64,000 bases of DNA. Origin: Kitasatospora purpeofusca. GTDB taxonomy: Bacteria; Actinomycetota; Actinomycetes; Streptomycetales; Streptomycetaceae. The stretch is taken from contig NZ_JODS01000013.1 in assembly GCF_000718025.1 (NCBI RefSeq), positions 119,335 through 183,334 of the forward strand, given 5' to 3'. Under the pieces are notes generated by a model. The model had not been told where the DNA came from and made no database searches. It saw nothing but the letters and a program-made list of their open reading frames with translations. Both the position numbers and the translations under genes were made by a program. Positions 53,821-63,887 of the stretch are shown piece after piece; the first letter of the stretch is position 1, and each line of letters opens with the position of its first letter.

Positions 53821-55606
53821 GGGCCGAGTCGCCGGCCAGCGACCGGTCGTGCCGGTACGCCTCCTCCGCCCAGTTCGCGAGGTCCCGCAGCTCGGCCTTG
53901 AGCTCGTCCCAGGTCTTCATCAGGGAGCCCATGGTCCGGATCTCGAAGGGGACCATCATGGCGCCCTCCTCCTCGTGCGGGGCGATCTGGTTCATGCCGC
54001 CGAACACGCTCTGCTGAGGGATCTGGGGGACGCCCTTCAGCGTCGACTCGGCGAAGGAGAGGAGGGACACCGGGAGGCCGTCGATCTCCCGGGTGGCCTC
54101 GTCGCGGAACTCCAGACTCGCGCTGCCGTCGCCGGGATCCTCCTGGAACTCTGCGAGCAGGTCGACGATCGCCTCGCTGTTCGCCGACAGGAAGTCCTGG
54201 AACCCGGGGTCGAGGAGCGCGCGGACGTCCGTGAGCTGCGAGCGGGACAGCACGACCGTCAGGTTCTTGATCTGGCCCTGGTCCTGGTCCTGCGCGAGGT
54301 AGTCGGCCATGGCCGCGACCTGCATGAAGAACAGCTGGCTGTAGCCGTCCAGGGCGTCCGTCTCCAGCCGCTTGCGCTTGCGCGCCGACTCCTGACCCCG
54401 CACGTACCGGGCCACGACCTGCTCGGCGAACGTCCTCGACTGCGAGAGCCGGAACCGGGCGCGGGGGAGCGGCGCCCCCTCGGCCTGGGGAGCGGCCTCC
54501 CGGAGGTGGTCGAAGAACATCGGCATCCCGGCCAGCGGCACACCGACCGAGTAGTGGACGAACAGCCCGTCGCCCATGCCCGGGGCGCCGGCGTAGTCCG
54601 GGAAGTCGAGGTCCGGGGCGATCCGGGCGTCCTCCCCCGCGGGCAGGATCTCCAGCTGCAGGCCCATGCCCGCCAACGGGGTCTTCCCGGTCTGCCGGTA
54701 GAACGCCTCGCGCACCGCCCTGATCTCGTCGACCATCTGCTCGAGGGTCTCCGGCCCGGACTCGCCGGCGGTGCCGACGACCGCGACCGCTCCGGTCACG
54801 AACTCCAGGTTCGAGTAGGCGGCGCCGTCGTTCAACGACCGCGAGTCGGAGACCAGCTTGAAGTCGGCCGCGGTGCTCTGGGCCAGATCGGTGTCGCCCT
54901 CGTACTTCTCGCCCCTGGAGTTCTCGACGGGCATGTCGACCTCCGTCTCGAACCCCAGCTTCCGCTGCACGGCGGGTTCGGCGGCCCCCGCGGCGTGGCC
55001 CGGCTCCGCCCGCCGGCCCGCCTCCGGCCGCCCGGCCGGGCGCGCCATCACCCGTCGCGCGTTGGCCTCGGCCTCGCGCTCGAAGGAGTCACGGGGATCG
55101 CTGACCCGCAGTCCGTCGCCCCGGTCGGTACCGGCGACGGCACCCTTCCGCTGCTGGATCACATGGGTCAGCTCGTGCGCGAGGGTGTGTTTGTCGCCGC
55201 CCCCGTGCCCGATGACGACGTCCCGGCCGGACGTGTAGGCCCGCGCACCGATCTCGGCGGCCGACCGCTGGGCGGCCGCTCCGGTGTGCAGCCGCACATC
55301 GGAGAAGTCCGCCCCGAGCCGCCCCTCCATCTCCGCGCGCACCGACCCCTGCAGCGGCCGCCCGGCCCCCCGCAGCACGTCGTGCACCCCGGACCGCTGG
55401 ACGGGGTCCGAGTCCTGTTCCCCCCGCCCGCCCCGCGCCATCCGGGCCACCATCGCGTTGCCGATGCTCCGCTGCAGCTCACGGGCCTGCTCCGGGGACA
55501 GCACCTCCGCCACGGGCCCGCTCACCCGCGTCTCCCGGGCCCTGCGGTCACCTCCGCCCGCCCGCTCGCCGCCGTTCCCCCCGCGATCGTCCGCCCTCGC
55601 CCGCAC
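53801..55606 (-). CDS. DUF4157 (eCIS core metallopeptidase-like domain) protein with unassigned C-terminal domain, candidate CIS cargo
   Basis: The 601-residue protein has an LSPEQARELQRSIGNAMVAR segment near 37-56, a VQR motif, then DUF4157 (VRAEMEGRLGADFSDVRLHT, KHTLAHELTHVIQQRKGAVA; HExxH about 141-145). From about 210 a different domain begins: KLGFETEVDMPVENSRGEKY, then DFKLVSDSRSLNDG and YSNLEFVTGAVAVVG, with helical regions to the end. DUF4157 proteins are strongly associated with eCIS loci and often carry toxins at the C-terminus. GTG 55606 is chosen for GGGAGGG upstream; longer frames would overlap the divergent GNAT-like gene. The C-terminal function is unknown. Confidence 0.87.
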   Translation of the reverse strand: MRARADDRGGNGGERAGGGDRRARETRVSGPVAEVLSPEQARELQRSIGNAMVARMARGGRGEQDSDPVQRSGVHDVLRGAGRPLQGSVRAEMEGRLGADFSDVRLHTGAAAQRSAAEIGARAYTSGRDVVIGHGGGDKHTLAHELTHVIQQRKGAVAGTDRGDGLRVSDPRDSFEREAEANARRVMARPAGRPEAGRRAEPGHAAGAAEPAVQRKLGFETEVDMPVENSRGEKYEGDTDLAQSTAADFKLVSDSRSLNDGAAYSNLEFVTGAVAVVGTAGESGPETLEQMVDEIRAVREAFYRQTGKTPLAGMGLQLEILPAGEDARIAPDLDFPDYAGAPGMGDGLFVHYSVGVPLAGMPMFFDHLREAAPQAEGAPLPRARFRLSQSRTFAEQVVARYVRGQESARKRKRLETDALDGYSQLFFMQVAAMADYLAQDQDQGQIKNLTVVLSRSQLTDVRALLDPGFQDFLSANSEAIVDLLAEFQEDPGDGSASLEFRDEATREIDGLPVSLLSFAESTLKGVPQIPQQSVFGGMNQIAPHEEEGAMMVPFEIRTMGSLMKTWDELKAELRDLANWAEEAYRHDRSLAGDSARTRTGS

Positions 55607-55746
55607 TGGCCCTCCCGGTCGCCCACCACTGCCTTGCCTCTCCTCCCTACACCGCCGCCACCCGCCGCTCCCATCCCCGAAAGTGCACCCCCGGGGCCGG
55701 ACCCCTGCCCGACCCGGGTGGCCCCGCGCTGCTACGGTCGGGCGCC

Positions 55747-56256
55747 ATGAGCTGGCTCCCCGACGACTTCGTCCATCCCGTCCTGGTCCCGCTGCCGCTT
55801 CCGGGCAGTGGTCATCACCTGCGCCCGATCCGCGAGGCGGACGCCCCGCTCGACTATCCGGCGGTGATGGGTTCGCGCGAGCGGCTGTGGACGATCTTCG
55901 GCCCGGCCTGGGGCTGGCCCGCGGCCACCATGACCTACGAGGCCGACCGGGTCGACCTCCTGCGGCACGAGAAGGAGATCGCCGCACACCAGTCCTTCAA
56001 CTACGCGTTGTTCGACGCGGCGGAGACAGCCCTGCTCGGCTGCGTCTACATCGACCCGCCGGAGAAGGCCGGCGCGGACGGCGAGATCTCCTGGTGGGTG
56101 GTGGACGAGCTGGTGGGCAGCGAGGTCGAGCAGGCCCTCGACGAACTGGTGCCGCGGTGGATCGCCGCCGACTGGCCGTTCGAGCAGCCGCGCTTCCTCG
56201 GCCGGGAGATCTCCTGGACGGACTGGCTCGCCCTGCCGGAGCACCCCGGCGCGTGA
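55747..56256 (+). CDS. GNAT-like acetyltransferase
   Basis: The 169-residue protein opens HHLRPIREADAPLDYPAVMG after a short leader, the start of GNAT domains (LRPxxxxDA). Later ALFDAAETALLGCVYIDPPE and ISWWVVDEL are core strands, and the C-terminus ends in a helix-strand pair. A clear acetyl-CoA loop (Q/RxxGxG/A) is not obvious, so the call is tentative. It is divergent from the DUF4157 gene across about 140 bp and convergent with the HTH regulator. No operon partner is visible. Confidence 0.68.
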   Translation: MSWLPDDFVHPVLVPLPLPGSGHHLRPIREADAPLDYPAVMGSRERLWTIFGPAWGWPAATMTYEADRVDLLRHEKEIAAHQSFNYALFDAAETALLGCVYIDPPEKAGADGEISWWVVDELVGSEVEQALDELVPRWIAADWPFEQPRFLGREISWTDWLALPEHPGA

Positions 56257-56351
56257 GCAGCGCCCGGGTGCTGCGCTCGCGGGGGCGTCAGTGGCCGCCT
56301 CCGCGAGCGCGGTTCGGCGCCGCACGGTCGTGACCGGGGACGCCGCCGGTG

Positions 56352-57323
56352 TCAGAGCCAGCCGTGCTGGGCGGCTTTGATGCCCGCCTCGAAGCGGCTG
56401 GTGGCGTTGAGACGTTCCATGATCGAGGCCATGTGGCGGCCGACGGTGCGGGAGGAGATGCCGAGCCGCTGGCCGGCGGTGTCGTCGGTGAGGCCGGTGC
56501 CGAGCAGGCGCAGGAGGTCGCGTTCGGTGGGGGTGAGTCCGCTGACGGGGTCGTCGGGAGCGGTGGCGCCGAGCGGGACGGCGGTGTTCCAGGCCTGTTC
56601 GTAGAGGTCGAGGAGAGCGGTCATGATGCCGGGCTCGGTGACGTGCAGGGCGCCCTTGCGGGTGTCGTCGGGGTCGATCGGGACGAGTGCCTCGGTCCGG
56701 TCGACGATGACGACGCGTTGGGGGACGGTGGGGGCGGTGCGCACTTCGCCGCCCCGGCCTAGCAGCCAGTGGGCGTACTGGGCGGCGTGCGGCTGGTGGC
56801 GGTTGGAGTCCTGGTAGAGGGTGCGGATCGCCACTCCGCGGGCGAGCGCCTCGGCGTCGGCCGGGCGGGAGGCGGTGAGGTCCTCGGGTCGCTGGGTGCC
56901 GGGCTGGCTGCTGAGGACCTCGCGGGTGGCGGCGCGGCCCATGAGCTCCAGGCGGCGGTGGATGGCGTCGAGGCCGAGCAGGCGTTCGCCGTGGGTGGCG
57001 TGGTGCTCGGCGCGGTCCGCGACCATGCGGGTCACGGCGGCGCGGGAGGCGGCGAGGGCGGCCTGGCGCGCGGCGAGATCGGCTTCCTGGCGGGCGACCA
57101 TGTCGGCGAGGCCGACGGCGGGGTCGACGGCCCGCATCCTGCCGGGGTGTTCGACGGAGGCGCGGATCAGCATGAGGGTGCCGAGCTCGTCCAGGGCGTC
57201 GTGGAACTGGCCGGGGGTGAGCCGGATGCGGGCGGCGAGGGCGTCGATGTCGTCCGTGGGGCGGTCCAGCAGGGCCTGGTAGACCTGGCAGGCAATGGAC
57301 GAGAGGCCGAGTGCCTCCAACAT
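56352..57323 (-). CDS. HTH regulator with TrmB-like N-terminal and LuxR-type C-terminal DNA-binding domain
   Basis: The 323-residue protein starts MLEALGLSSIACQVYQALLD, a TrmB-like winged helix, has a helical middle (AVGLADMVARQEADLAARQA), and ends with a LuxR HTH (LTPTERDLLRLLGTGLTDD, TAGQRLGISSRTVGRHMASI, ERLNATSRFEAGIKAAQ). GGGGGGAACC precedes the ATG. This layout is common in Streptomyces orphan regulators. It is divergent from a tiny secreted-peptide gene, which suggests control of or by that peptide (inference). Confidence 0.88.
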   Translation of the reverse strand: MLEALGLSSIACQVYQALLDRPTDDIDALAARIRLTPGQFHDALDELGTLMLIRASVEHPGRMRAVDPAVGLADMVARQEADLAARQAALAASRAAVTRMVADRAEHHATHGERLLGLDAIHRRLELMGRAATREVLSSQPGTQRPEDLTASRPADAEALARGVAIRTLYQDSNRHQPHAAQYAHWLLGRGGEVRTAPTVPQRVVIVDRTEALVPIDPDDTRKGALHVTEPGIMTALLDLYEQAWNTAVPLGATAPDDPVSGLTPTERDLLRLLGTGLTDDTAGQRLGISSRTVGRHMASIMERLNATSRFEAGIKAAQHGWL

Positions 57324-57718
57324 GGTTCCCCCCGGAAACGTGTGGCGGACATGCACGACGGTGCACGAAACGTCACTGATGATTCCAGTGGGGCCCAGTT
57401 GCACACAAGGGTCGACCTGTCCCGCCTGCGGCGGCTTTCACCGGTTTGACCAGCGGATTCCCCTCTGCGTCGACCGTCCGGGTGCGGCGGGTGCGGGTGA
57501 CCTGTCCGAGTGCTCGCATGTCATGAACATGACTGCTTTGTCCGGCGTCGGACAGTCCGGTTCGCGACAGCCGTACCGCCTTCCGGTGGGCCCTGCGGCA
57601 GGCCAAGCTGGTGATCGCCGCCGGAGGAACCGGCCGGACGGCGAACCGGAACGAGCGTCAACCGCGGGACGCCGAACCGGAACTCCCCGTCTCGTCAACG
57701 TCGTTCAGGAGAACCACC
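57324..57718. other. Divergent intergenic region before the secreted peptide gene
   Basis: The 395-bp gap holds promoters for the HTH regulator and the peptide gene. No gene is visible and no repeat or palindrome stands out. Confidence 0.35.
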
Positions 57719-57919
57719 ATGATGCGCACCCACCTGGTCAAGGCTGCTGCGGTCACTGCCCTCGGCCTCGCCGCCCTGTCCGCGGCCCCCGCAGTCCTCG
57801 TCCCGACCGCCCCCACCGCCTCCGCAGCTCCCGTCACCGTCACTCCTCCCGCCGTCACCCCCGCTCCCGGCTCCCCGGTCGGCACCGTGCCCACCGACGA
57901 CAGCCTCGGCTGGGGCTGA
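57719..57919 (+). CDS. Small secreted peptide precursor
   Basis: The 66-residue product (MMRTHLVKAAAVTALGLAAL, then a segment ending TASAAP) has a Sec signal with cleavage expected after the last Ala-x-Ala near residue 37. The mature part is about 29 residues, Pro/Thr/Val-rich, ending VGTVPTDDSLGWG with no Cys. GGAGAACCACC gives a good ribosome site. It lies beside a divergent HTH regulator and 7 bp before a 97-codon gene. A signal or RiPP-like peptide is possible; I recognise no family. Confidence 0.7.
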   Translation: MMRTHLVKAAAVTALGLAALSAAPAVLVPTAPTASAAPVTVTPPAVTPAPGSPVGTVPTDDSLGWG

Positions 57920-57926
57920 CCCCTCC

Positions 57927-58220
57927 TTGGACGTTGTCTACGCCAGCCTGAGGCGCAGGGACCGTGGTGCGGTCGCGTCGGAGGAAGCGAGCGAGGTCGT
58001 GGGCATCCTGTGGGCCCACGCCCTGCCCGGTGACGCGCTCCAGCACATCACCGCCCGCAGCCAGGACGACCGGGTGGACCTGCTGCTCTACCTCCTCACC
58101 CGCCCTGCCGACGGCCCGTCGGACCCCGTCGCGTCCGCGCACACCCTGATCGCCCGGGGCCACCGCGCTTCACCTCTGCTGTCCCGCCGCTACCACCCAT
58201 TGGTGCCGGACACCTGCTGA
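57927..58220 (+). CDS. Small hypothetical protein cotranscribed with the secreted peptide
   Basis: The 97-residue product (start TTG 57927) contains VVGILWAHALPGDALQHITA and RVDLLLYLLTRPADGPSDPV, like small Streptomyces proteins of unknown function. It begins 7 bp after the peptide stop, so the two genes form one unit. The start is weakly supported; there is no strong ribosome site and translation may depend on the upstream gene. There is no signal peptide. Confidence 0.6.
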   Translation: MDVVYASLRRRDRGAVASEEASEVVGILWAHALPGDALQHITARSQDDRVDLLLYLLTRPADGPSDPVASAHTLIARGHRASPLLSRRYHPLVPDTC

Positions 58221-58394
58221 TCGCCCGTCATCGGCCGGCCGAACCGCCGACGGGGCCTTCGCCCCGACCGCTGCCCCGGCCTTGCGCACGCCGACCGCTG
58301 TTCCTGCAGGACAGCCGTCCGTCGACACCCGCCCGGGCCGCCCCGCGCGCGCCGTGCCGCGTCACCACCCCATCCCGCCACAAGGAGATTCCGC

Positions 58395-59470
58395 ATGCCT
58401 TCCTCCCTCCGCTCCAAGCTGACCCGGCTCACCCTGGCCGCCGCCGTCGCCGCCTCCGGCGCGATCGCCACCACCGCCGTCACCGTCGCCACCGCCGGCA
58501 CCGCCCAGGCCGCGTCCTCAGTGGGCGGCCAGATCACCCGCAGCGAGGTGCTGGCCCGCGCCAACGACTGGTACAACCGCAACATCCAGTACGACCAGGA
58601 CGCCTCGGCCACCGACGTCGGCGGCCGCTACTACCGCACCGACTGCTCCGGGTTCGTCTCGATGGCCTGGCACCTGGGCAACAGCGAGAACACCGACAGC
58701 ATCGACGTGCGGTCGCTGACCACTCGCGTCGCGCTGACCGACCTCCAGCCCGGCGACGCCCTCGACAACGACCCCCACGACGGCAACATCCTCCGCTCGG
58801 GCCACATCGTCCTGTTCGACCACTGGATCGACAGGTCCGCCGGAACCTTCGCCTACATCGCCGAGTCCAGCGCCGCCAACGACATGCAGAAGGGCACCGC
58901 CTCCATCTACGGCGGAGACATCGGCGGCCACCCGGCCGGCGGCTACTTCGGCCTGCGTTACAACAACATCACCGGCGCGAGCGCCTCCGCCGGTACGGAG
59001 TCGGGTGGGGCGGGTCGGGTTCGGTGGGCGGACTTCGACGGTGACGGTCGTGCGGACTACGTGATTCTGAACGACAACGGTTCGGTGCGGGTGTTCCTGA
59101 ACAAGGGTGGTGACGGGCACGGCGGTTGGAACGACCTCGGCCAGGTGTCCACGGGGATGACCTCGGACCGTTCCCGGGTGCGCCTCGCGGACTACGACGG
59201 TGACGGGCGTGCGGACTACCTGCTGATCAACGCGAACGGTGTTACGTCAACCACGGCGGCGACACCGGTGGCGGCTGGACGCTGCGCGCGCAGATCACCA
59301 CCGGCCTGACCGGCGACCAGAACGCCGTCTCGCTGGCGGACATCAACGCCGACGGCCGTGCCGACTACCTCGTCACCACTGGCCCCACCACCGCTTTCCT
59401 CAACAACGGCGGCGACGACCGCAACAACCCCGGCTGGCTCGACTACGGCCAGATCGCCGCCGGCGCCTGA
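58395..59470 (+). pseudogene. Secreted NlpC/P60-like amidase with FG-GAP/VCBS repeats, frame disrupted
   Basis: The protein has a long Sec signal (to about residue 40), then an amidase-like domain with TDCSGFVSMAWHLG (Cys nucleophile near 83) and SGHIVLFDHW (His near 137). FG-GAP repeats follow (RWADFDGDGRADYVIL, RVRLADYDGDGRADYLLI). After 59240 the frame shifts: the first frame ends at 59309, while SLADINADGRADYLVTTGPT continues in another frame to TGA 59468-59470. One repeat appears to be missing at the break. It may be a natural deletion or a collapse of near-identical repeats in assembly. Confidence 0.8.
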
Positions 59471-59502
59471 CCCACCACCCTGAGCAAGGAAGAAGGAATC
59501 CT

Positions 59503-60829
59503 GTGAAGCGCACTCTCGCACTCGCCCTGGCCGCCGCGAGCGCGGTGGCGGCGGTCGCGGCCACCGCCCCCACGGCCTCCGCCGCCGCGCCCGTGCCGGC
59601 CCCGCTGCTGCGGGTGATGCCGCTCGGCGACTCGATCACCGCCGGGTACCGGAGCAGCACCGACGCCGGCTACCGCGGGCTGCTCGGCGACCTGGTGGCC
59701 CAGCAGAACCGCTACACCGTCGACCTGGTGGGCTCGAACCACAACGGCGCGGTCGCCGACCCCGACAACGAGGGCCACAGCGGGTACATGGTCAACGACA
59801 TCGCGGCCGGGGTCGACGGGTGGCTGCAGGCCGCGCAGCCGGATGTCGTCCTGCTGCACATCGGCATCAACGATCTGGACCGGGGCACCGACAAGGCCCA
59901 CGCCGCGGACCGTACCTCGGCACTGATCGACCGCGTCCTGGCCGGTCGTCCCGGGGTGAGCGTCCTGGTCATGGGTCTGATCCCGACGACGCCGAACCTG
60001 ACCGCCCTGGTGGCCGACTACAACACCGCGCTCAGCCGGGCCGTCGAGACGAAGCAGGCGCAGGGCCGCAAGGTCCGCTACACCGCGGCGCCCGCGCTGA
60101 CGCCGGCCGAACTGGCCGACGGGCTGCACCCCGACGACCTGGGCTACCAGCGGATTGCGCAGACCTTCGGCCAGGCCCTGGACCGCGCCTTCACCGACGG
60201 CCTGGCCGTGCCGGCAGCCGCGCGTCACGCCGGTACGGAGTCGGGTGGGGCGGGTCGGGTTCCAGGTGTCCACGGGGATGACCTCGGACCGTTCCCGGGT
60301 GCGCCTCGCGGACTACGACGGTGACGGGCGTGCGGACTACCTGCTGATCAACGCGAACGGTTCGGTGCGGGTGTTCCTGAACAAGGGCGGTGACGGGCGC
60401 GGGGGTTGGAGCGACCTGGGCCAGGTGGCCTCCGGTCTCACCGCCGATCCTTCCCAGGTGACGTTCGCGGACTTCGACGGCGACGGCCGTCGGGTCGCCG
60501 GCGGGCTCACCACCGACCGCAGCCGTCTGCGCCTGGCGGACTTCGACGGCGACGGGCGCGCCGACTACAACGTGGTCAACCCCGACGGATCGATCACCAC
60601 GTTCCTGAACAAGGGCGGTGACGGCCACGGCGGCTGGAGCGACCACGGACGGACGGCGTCCGGCCTCACCACCGACCAGAGCACGGTGGCGCTGGCGGAC
60701 ATCGACGCCGACGGCCACGCCGACTACCTCGTCACCACCGGACCGACCACCGCCTTCCTCAACAACGGCGGCGACGGCCGGAACAACCCCGGCTGGATCG
60801 ACTACGGCCGGATCGCCGCCGGCAGCTGA
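59503..60829 (+). pseudogene. Secreted SGNH/GDSL hydrolase with FG-GAP/VCBS repeats, frame disrupted
   Basis: GTG 59503 (after AAGGAAGAAGGAATCC) starts a Sec signal and an SGNH hydrolase: MPLGDSITAGYRS (catalytic Ser), LHIGINDLDRGTDK (block III), and DGLHPDDLGY (Asp-His pair). After residue 245 the frame breaks at 60261: relative to the previous gene 119 bp of the first repeat are missing. The second frame then carries four repeats to TGA 60827-60829, with another apparent in-frame loss near 60490 (DGDGRRVAGG). The hydrolase domain is intact and could be made as a truncated enzyme. Confidence 0.82.
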
Positions 60830-60883
60830 GCGGGCAGGGCCGTGCCGCCGCGCACGGCGACCACCACCGGCCCGCGCCGCGCC

Positions 60884-60915
60884 GGGTCACCGCACCGTCG
60901 GCCGTGCGGTGACCC
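60884..60915. terminator. Hairpin terminator after the FG-GAP genes
   Basis: A perfect 12-bp stem (60884-60895 with 60904-60915) and 8-nt loop lies 55 bp beyond the stop codon. A second, less perfect GC hairpin at about 60920-60965 may add to it. Confidence 0.75.
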
Positions 60916-61048
60916 CGCCCCGGACCCCGGCTGCCCCCGCCACCAACGGCAGGGGCGGCCGGGGTTTCCTCGTGGGCCCGCCGCAGAAGCGGCCGGCGCG
61001 TGTGCGGGCCCCGTCCGCGCTACCGGCGGTGGTTGCCGTTGCGCGGGC

Positions 61049-62092
61049 TCATCGGGCGAAGCCGGTGAGGGTGGTCTTGCCGATCGTGGTGCCGGACTCC
61101 TGGCGGCGGTGGGCCTCGCGGAGGTTGGCGGCGTTCACCGGGCCGAGGTCGGTCGTCGCGGTGCTGGTGAGCACGCCGTCGTCGGCCAGGCGGGCCACCC
61201 GGTCCAGGATGCGGTGCTGGGCGTCCAGGTCCGGGGTGCGGTGCAGGGAGCGGGTGTACATGAACTCCCAGTGGAACGAGATGCTCTTGGACTTGAGCAC
61301 GCCGATGTCCAGGGCGTCGAAGTCGTCGATGGCCACGATCGCTCCGAAGGGCTTCAGGGCCTCGGCGTACGCCGGGAGGTTGCGGTCGGTGCCGACCGTG
61401 CTGAACACCAGGTCCACCCCGTCCGGCGCCACCTCGGCCAACTGCCCGGCCAGCGGCTCGTGGTGGTCGACGATGTGTTGGGCGCCCATCCGACGGGCGA
61501 AGTCGGCGCTCTCCGGACGGGAGGCCGTGCCGACCACGGTCAGCCCGGTCAGCGCGCGGGCCAGCTGGGAGACCATCGCGCCGACGCCGCCCGCGGCGGC
61601 GGTCACCAGCAGGGTGCCGCTGCGGTCGGGGGCGACGGCGGCCTGCCCCAGCCGTTCGAACAGGCCCTCCCAGGCGGTCAGCGCGGTCAGCGGCAGCGCG
61701 GCGGCCTCGGCGAAGGACAGCGTGGCGGGCTTGTGCCCGACGATCCGCTCGTCCACGGCGTGGTACTCGGCGTTGGCGCCCGGGCGGTCGATCGCCCCGG
61801 CGTAGTAGACCTCGTCCCCGACCTCGAACAGCTCGACCGCGGAGCCCACCGCGACCACCGTGCCAGCGGCGTCCCAGCCGAGCACCTTCCAGTCGCCCTG
61901 CGGATCGACGTTCTGGCGCACCTTGTGGTCGACCGGGTTCAGCGCCACCGCCTCCACCCGGACCAGCAGGTCCCGCGGACCGGGCTGCGGCACCGGCAGC
62001 TCCACGTCCTGCAGGCTGTCCGGGTCCTCGACGGGCAGGCTCGCGCGGTAGGCGACCGCGCGCATCGTCGCGGGGATCTCGTTCTTGCTCAT
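61049..62092 (-). CDS. Zinc-type alcohol dehydrogenase-like oxidoreductase (medium-chain dehydrogenase family)
   Basis: The 347-residue protein has MRAVAYRASLPVEDPDSLQD at the start, LNPVDHKVR, and TLLVTAAAGGVGAMVSQLAR, the NADP-binding loop. It matches the zinc-binding-dehydrogenase/ZADH group close to quinone reductase-like proteins, without a full structural zinc set. AAGGA precedes ATG 62092. It is divergent from the HxlR regulator, with two HxlR-type palindromes in between, a common pairing in which the regulator responds to quinones or electrophiles and controls the reductase. Confidence 0.93.
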   Translation of the reverse strand: MSKNEIPATMRAVAYRASLPVEDPDSLQDVELPVPQPGPRDLLVRVEAVALNPVDHKVRQNVDPQGDWKVLGWDAAGTVVAVGSAVELFEVGDEVYYAGAIDRPGANAEYHAVDERIVGHKPATLSFAEAAALPLTALTAWEGLFERLGQAAVAPDRSGTLLVTAAAGGVGAMVSQLARALTGLTVVGTASRPESADFARRMGAQHIVDHHEPLAGQLAEVAPDGVDLVFSTVGTDRNLPAYAEALKPFGAIVAIDDFDALDIGVLKSKSISFHWEFMYTRSLHRTPDLDAQHRILDRVARLADDGVLTSTATTDLGPVNAANLREAHRRQESGTTIGKTTLTGFAR

Positions 62093-62234
62093 CACGGCGT
62101 CCTTCGTTGCGGGATCTCGTCCTGGTACCGGTCCTGGGTGCGGGCGGGCGCGGCTCGGGTACGGCCCTGGTACGGCTGGTGCACCTGGCCGGCGCCGGCT
62201 CCCGGGGGCCGTCACCTGGACGGTACGCAACAGG

Positions 62235-62276
62235 TAGTGGTAACCCGCAAGGGCTACTAGTTCCTTTTGGGTACTA
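62235..62276. promoter_or_regulatory. Two overlapping HxlR-type operators
   Basis: Site A (62235-62259) has arms TAGTGGTAACC and GGGCTACTA. Site B (62258-62276) reads TAGTTCCTTTTGGGTACTA. Both fit TAGT-N-CC...GGG-N-ACTA. They lie 8-49 bp upstream of the HxlR start in the divergent promoter. Confidence 0.7.
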
Positions 62277-62283
62277 TGGCGAT

Positions 62284-62670
62284 ATGACTACGAAAGCGAC
62301 CCTGCCCCTGGTCCCGGCGGCGTCCGCCGACTGCGATGCCCCGAAGGACGTCTACGCCGCCGCCTGTCCGTGCCGCGATCTGCTCGACCTGCTCGCCAAC
62401 AAGTGGAGCGCCCTCGCCCTGGGTGCGCTGGAGCAGGGCCCGCAGCGCTTCGGTGCCCTGCGCGCGCGGCTGCAGGGCGTCAGCCCCAAGGTGCTCACCC
62501 AGACCCTGCGCCGACTGGAGGACCACGGGCTGGTGGACCGCGAGGTCTTCGCCGAGGTCCCGCTGCGGGTCGAGTACAGCCTGACCGGGCTCGGCCGCGA
62601 CGCCTGCGCTCCGCTCGCCCACCTGCGGACCTGGGTGGAGCGGAACATCGACCGCTTCCCGGCGGCCTGA
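62284..62670 (+). CDS. HxlR-family transcriptional regulator
   Basis: The 128-residue protein has ACPCRDLLDLLANKWSALAL, then RFGALRARLQGVSPKVLTQT and LRRLEDHGLVDREVF, the HxlR winged-helix pattern with a Cys-containing N-terminal segment (CPC) often used for redox sensing. The second-half sequence YSLTGLGRDACAPLAHLRTW fits. It is divergent from the dehydrogenase gene and overlaps no other. Likely ligand: quinone or electrophile, by family analogy. Confidence 0.93.
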   Translation: MTTKATLPLVPAASADCDAPKDVYAAACPCRDLLDLLANKWSALALGALEQGPQRFGALRARLQGVSPKVLTQTLRRLEDHGLVDREVFAEVPLRVEYSLTGLGRDACAPLAHLRTWVERNIDRFPAA

Positions 62671-62746
62671 GCGGCTCCTCGTGATTCAACACAAGTGAAC
62701 GTCGACGGATCGGGCGAGCGAGTTCGCGACCGAATCCGGGATGGGC

Positions 62747-63817
<1,071 letters not shown>

Positions 63818-63887
63818 GGGAGGTCCTCTCGATGGACGGGCGAAGGCGGCGGGAGTCGGGTCGAACGGCACGTCCCACCTGGGCGGG

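Noticed and set aside
55607..55987. N-terminal extension of the DUF4157 gene to 55987
   Set aside because: It would overlap the divergent GNAT-like gene, the added residues are Arg/Pro-rich, and GTG 55606 has a good ribosome site.
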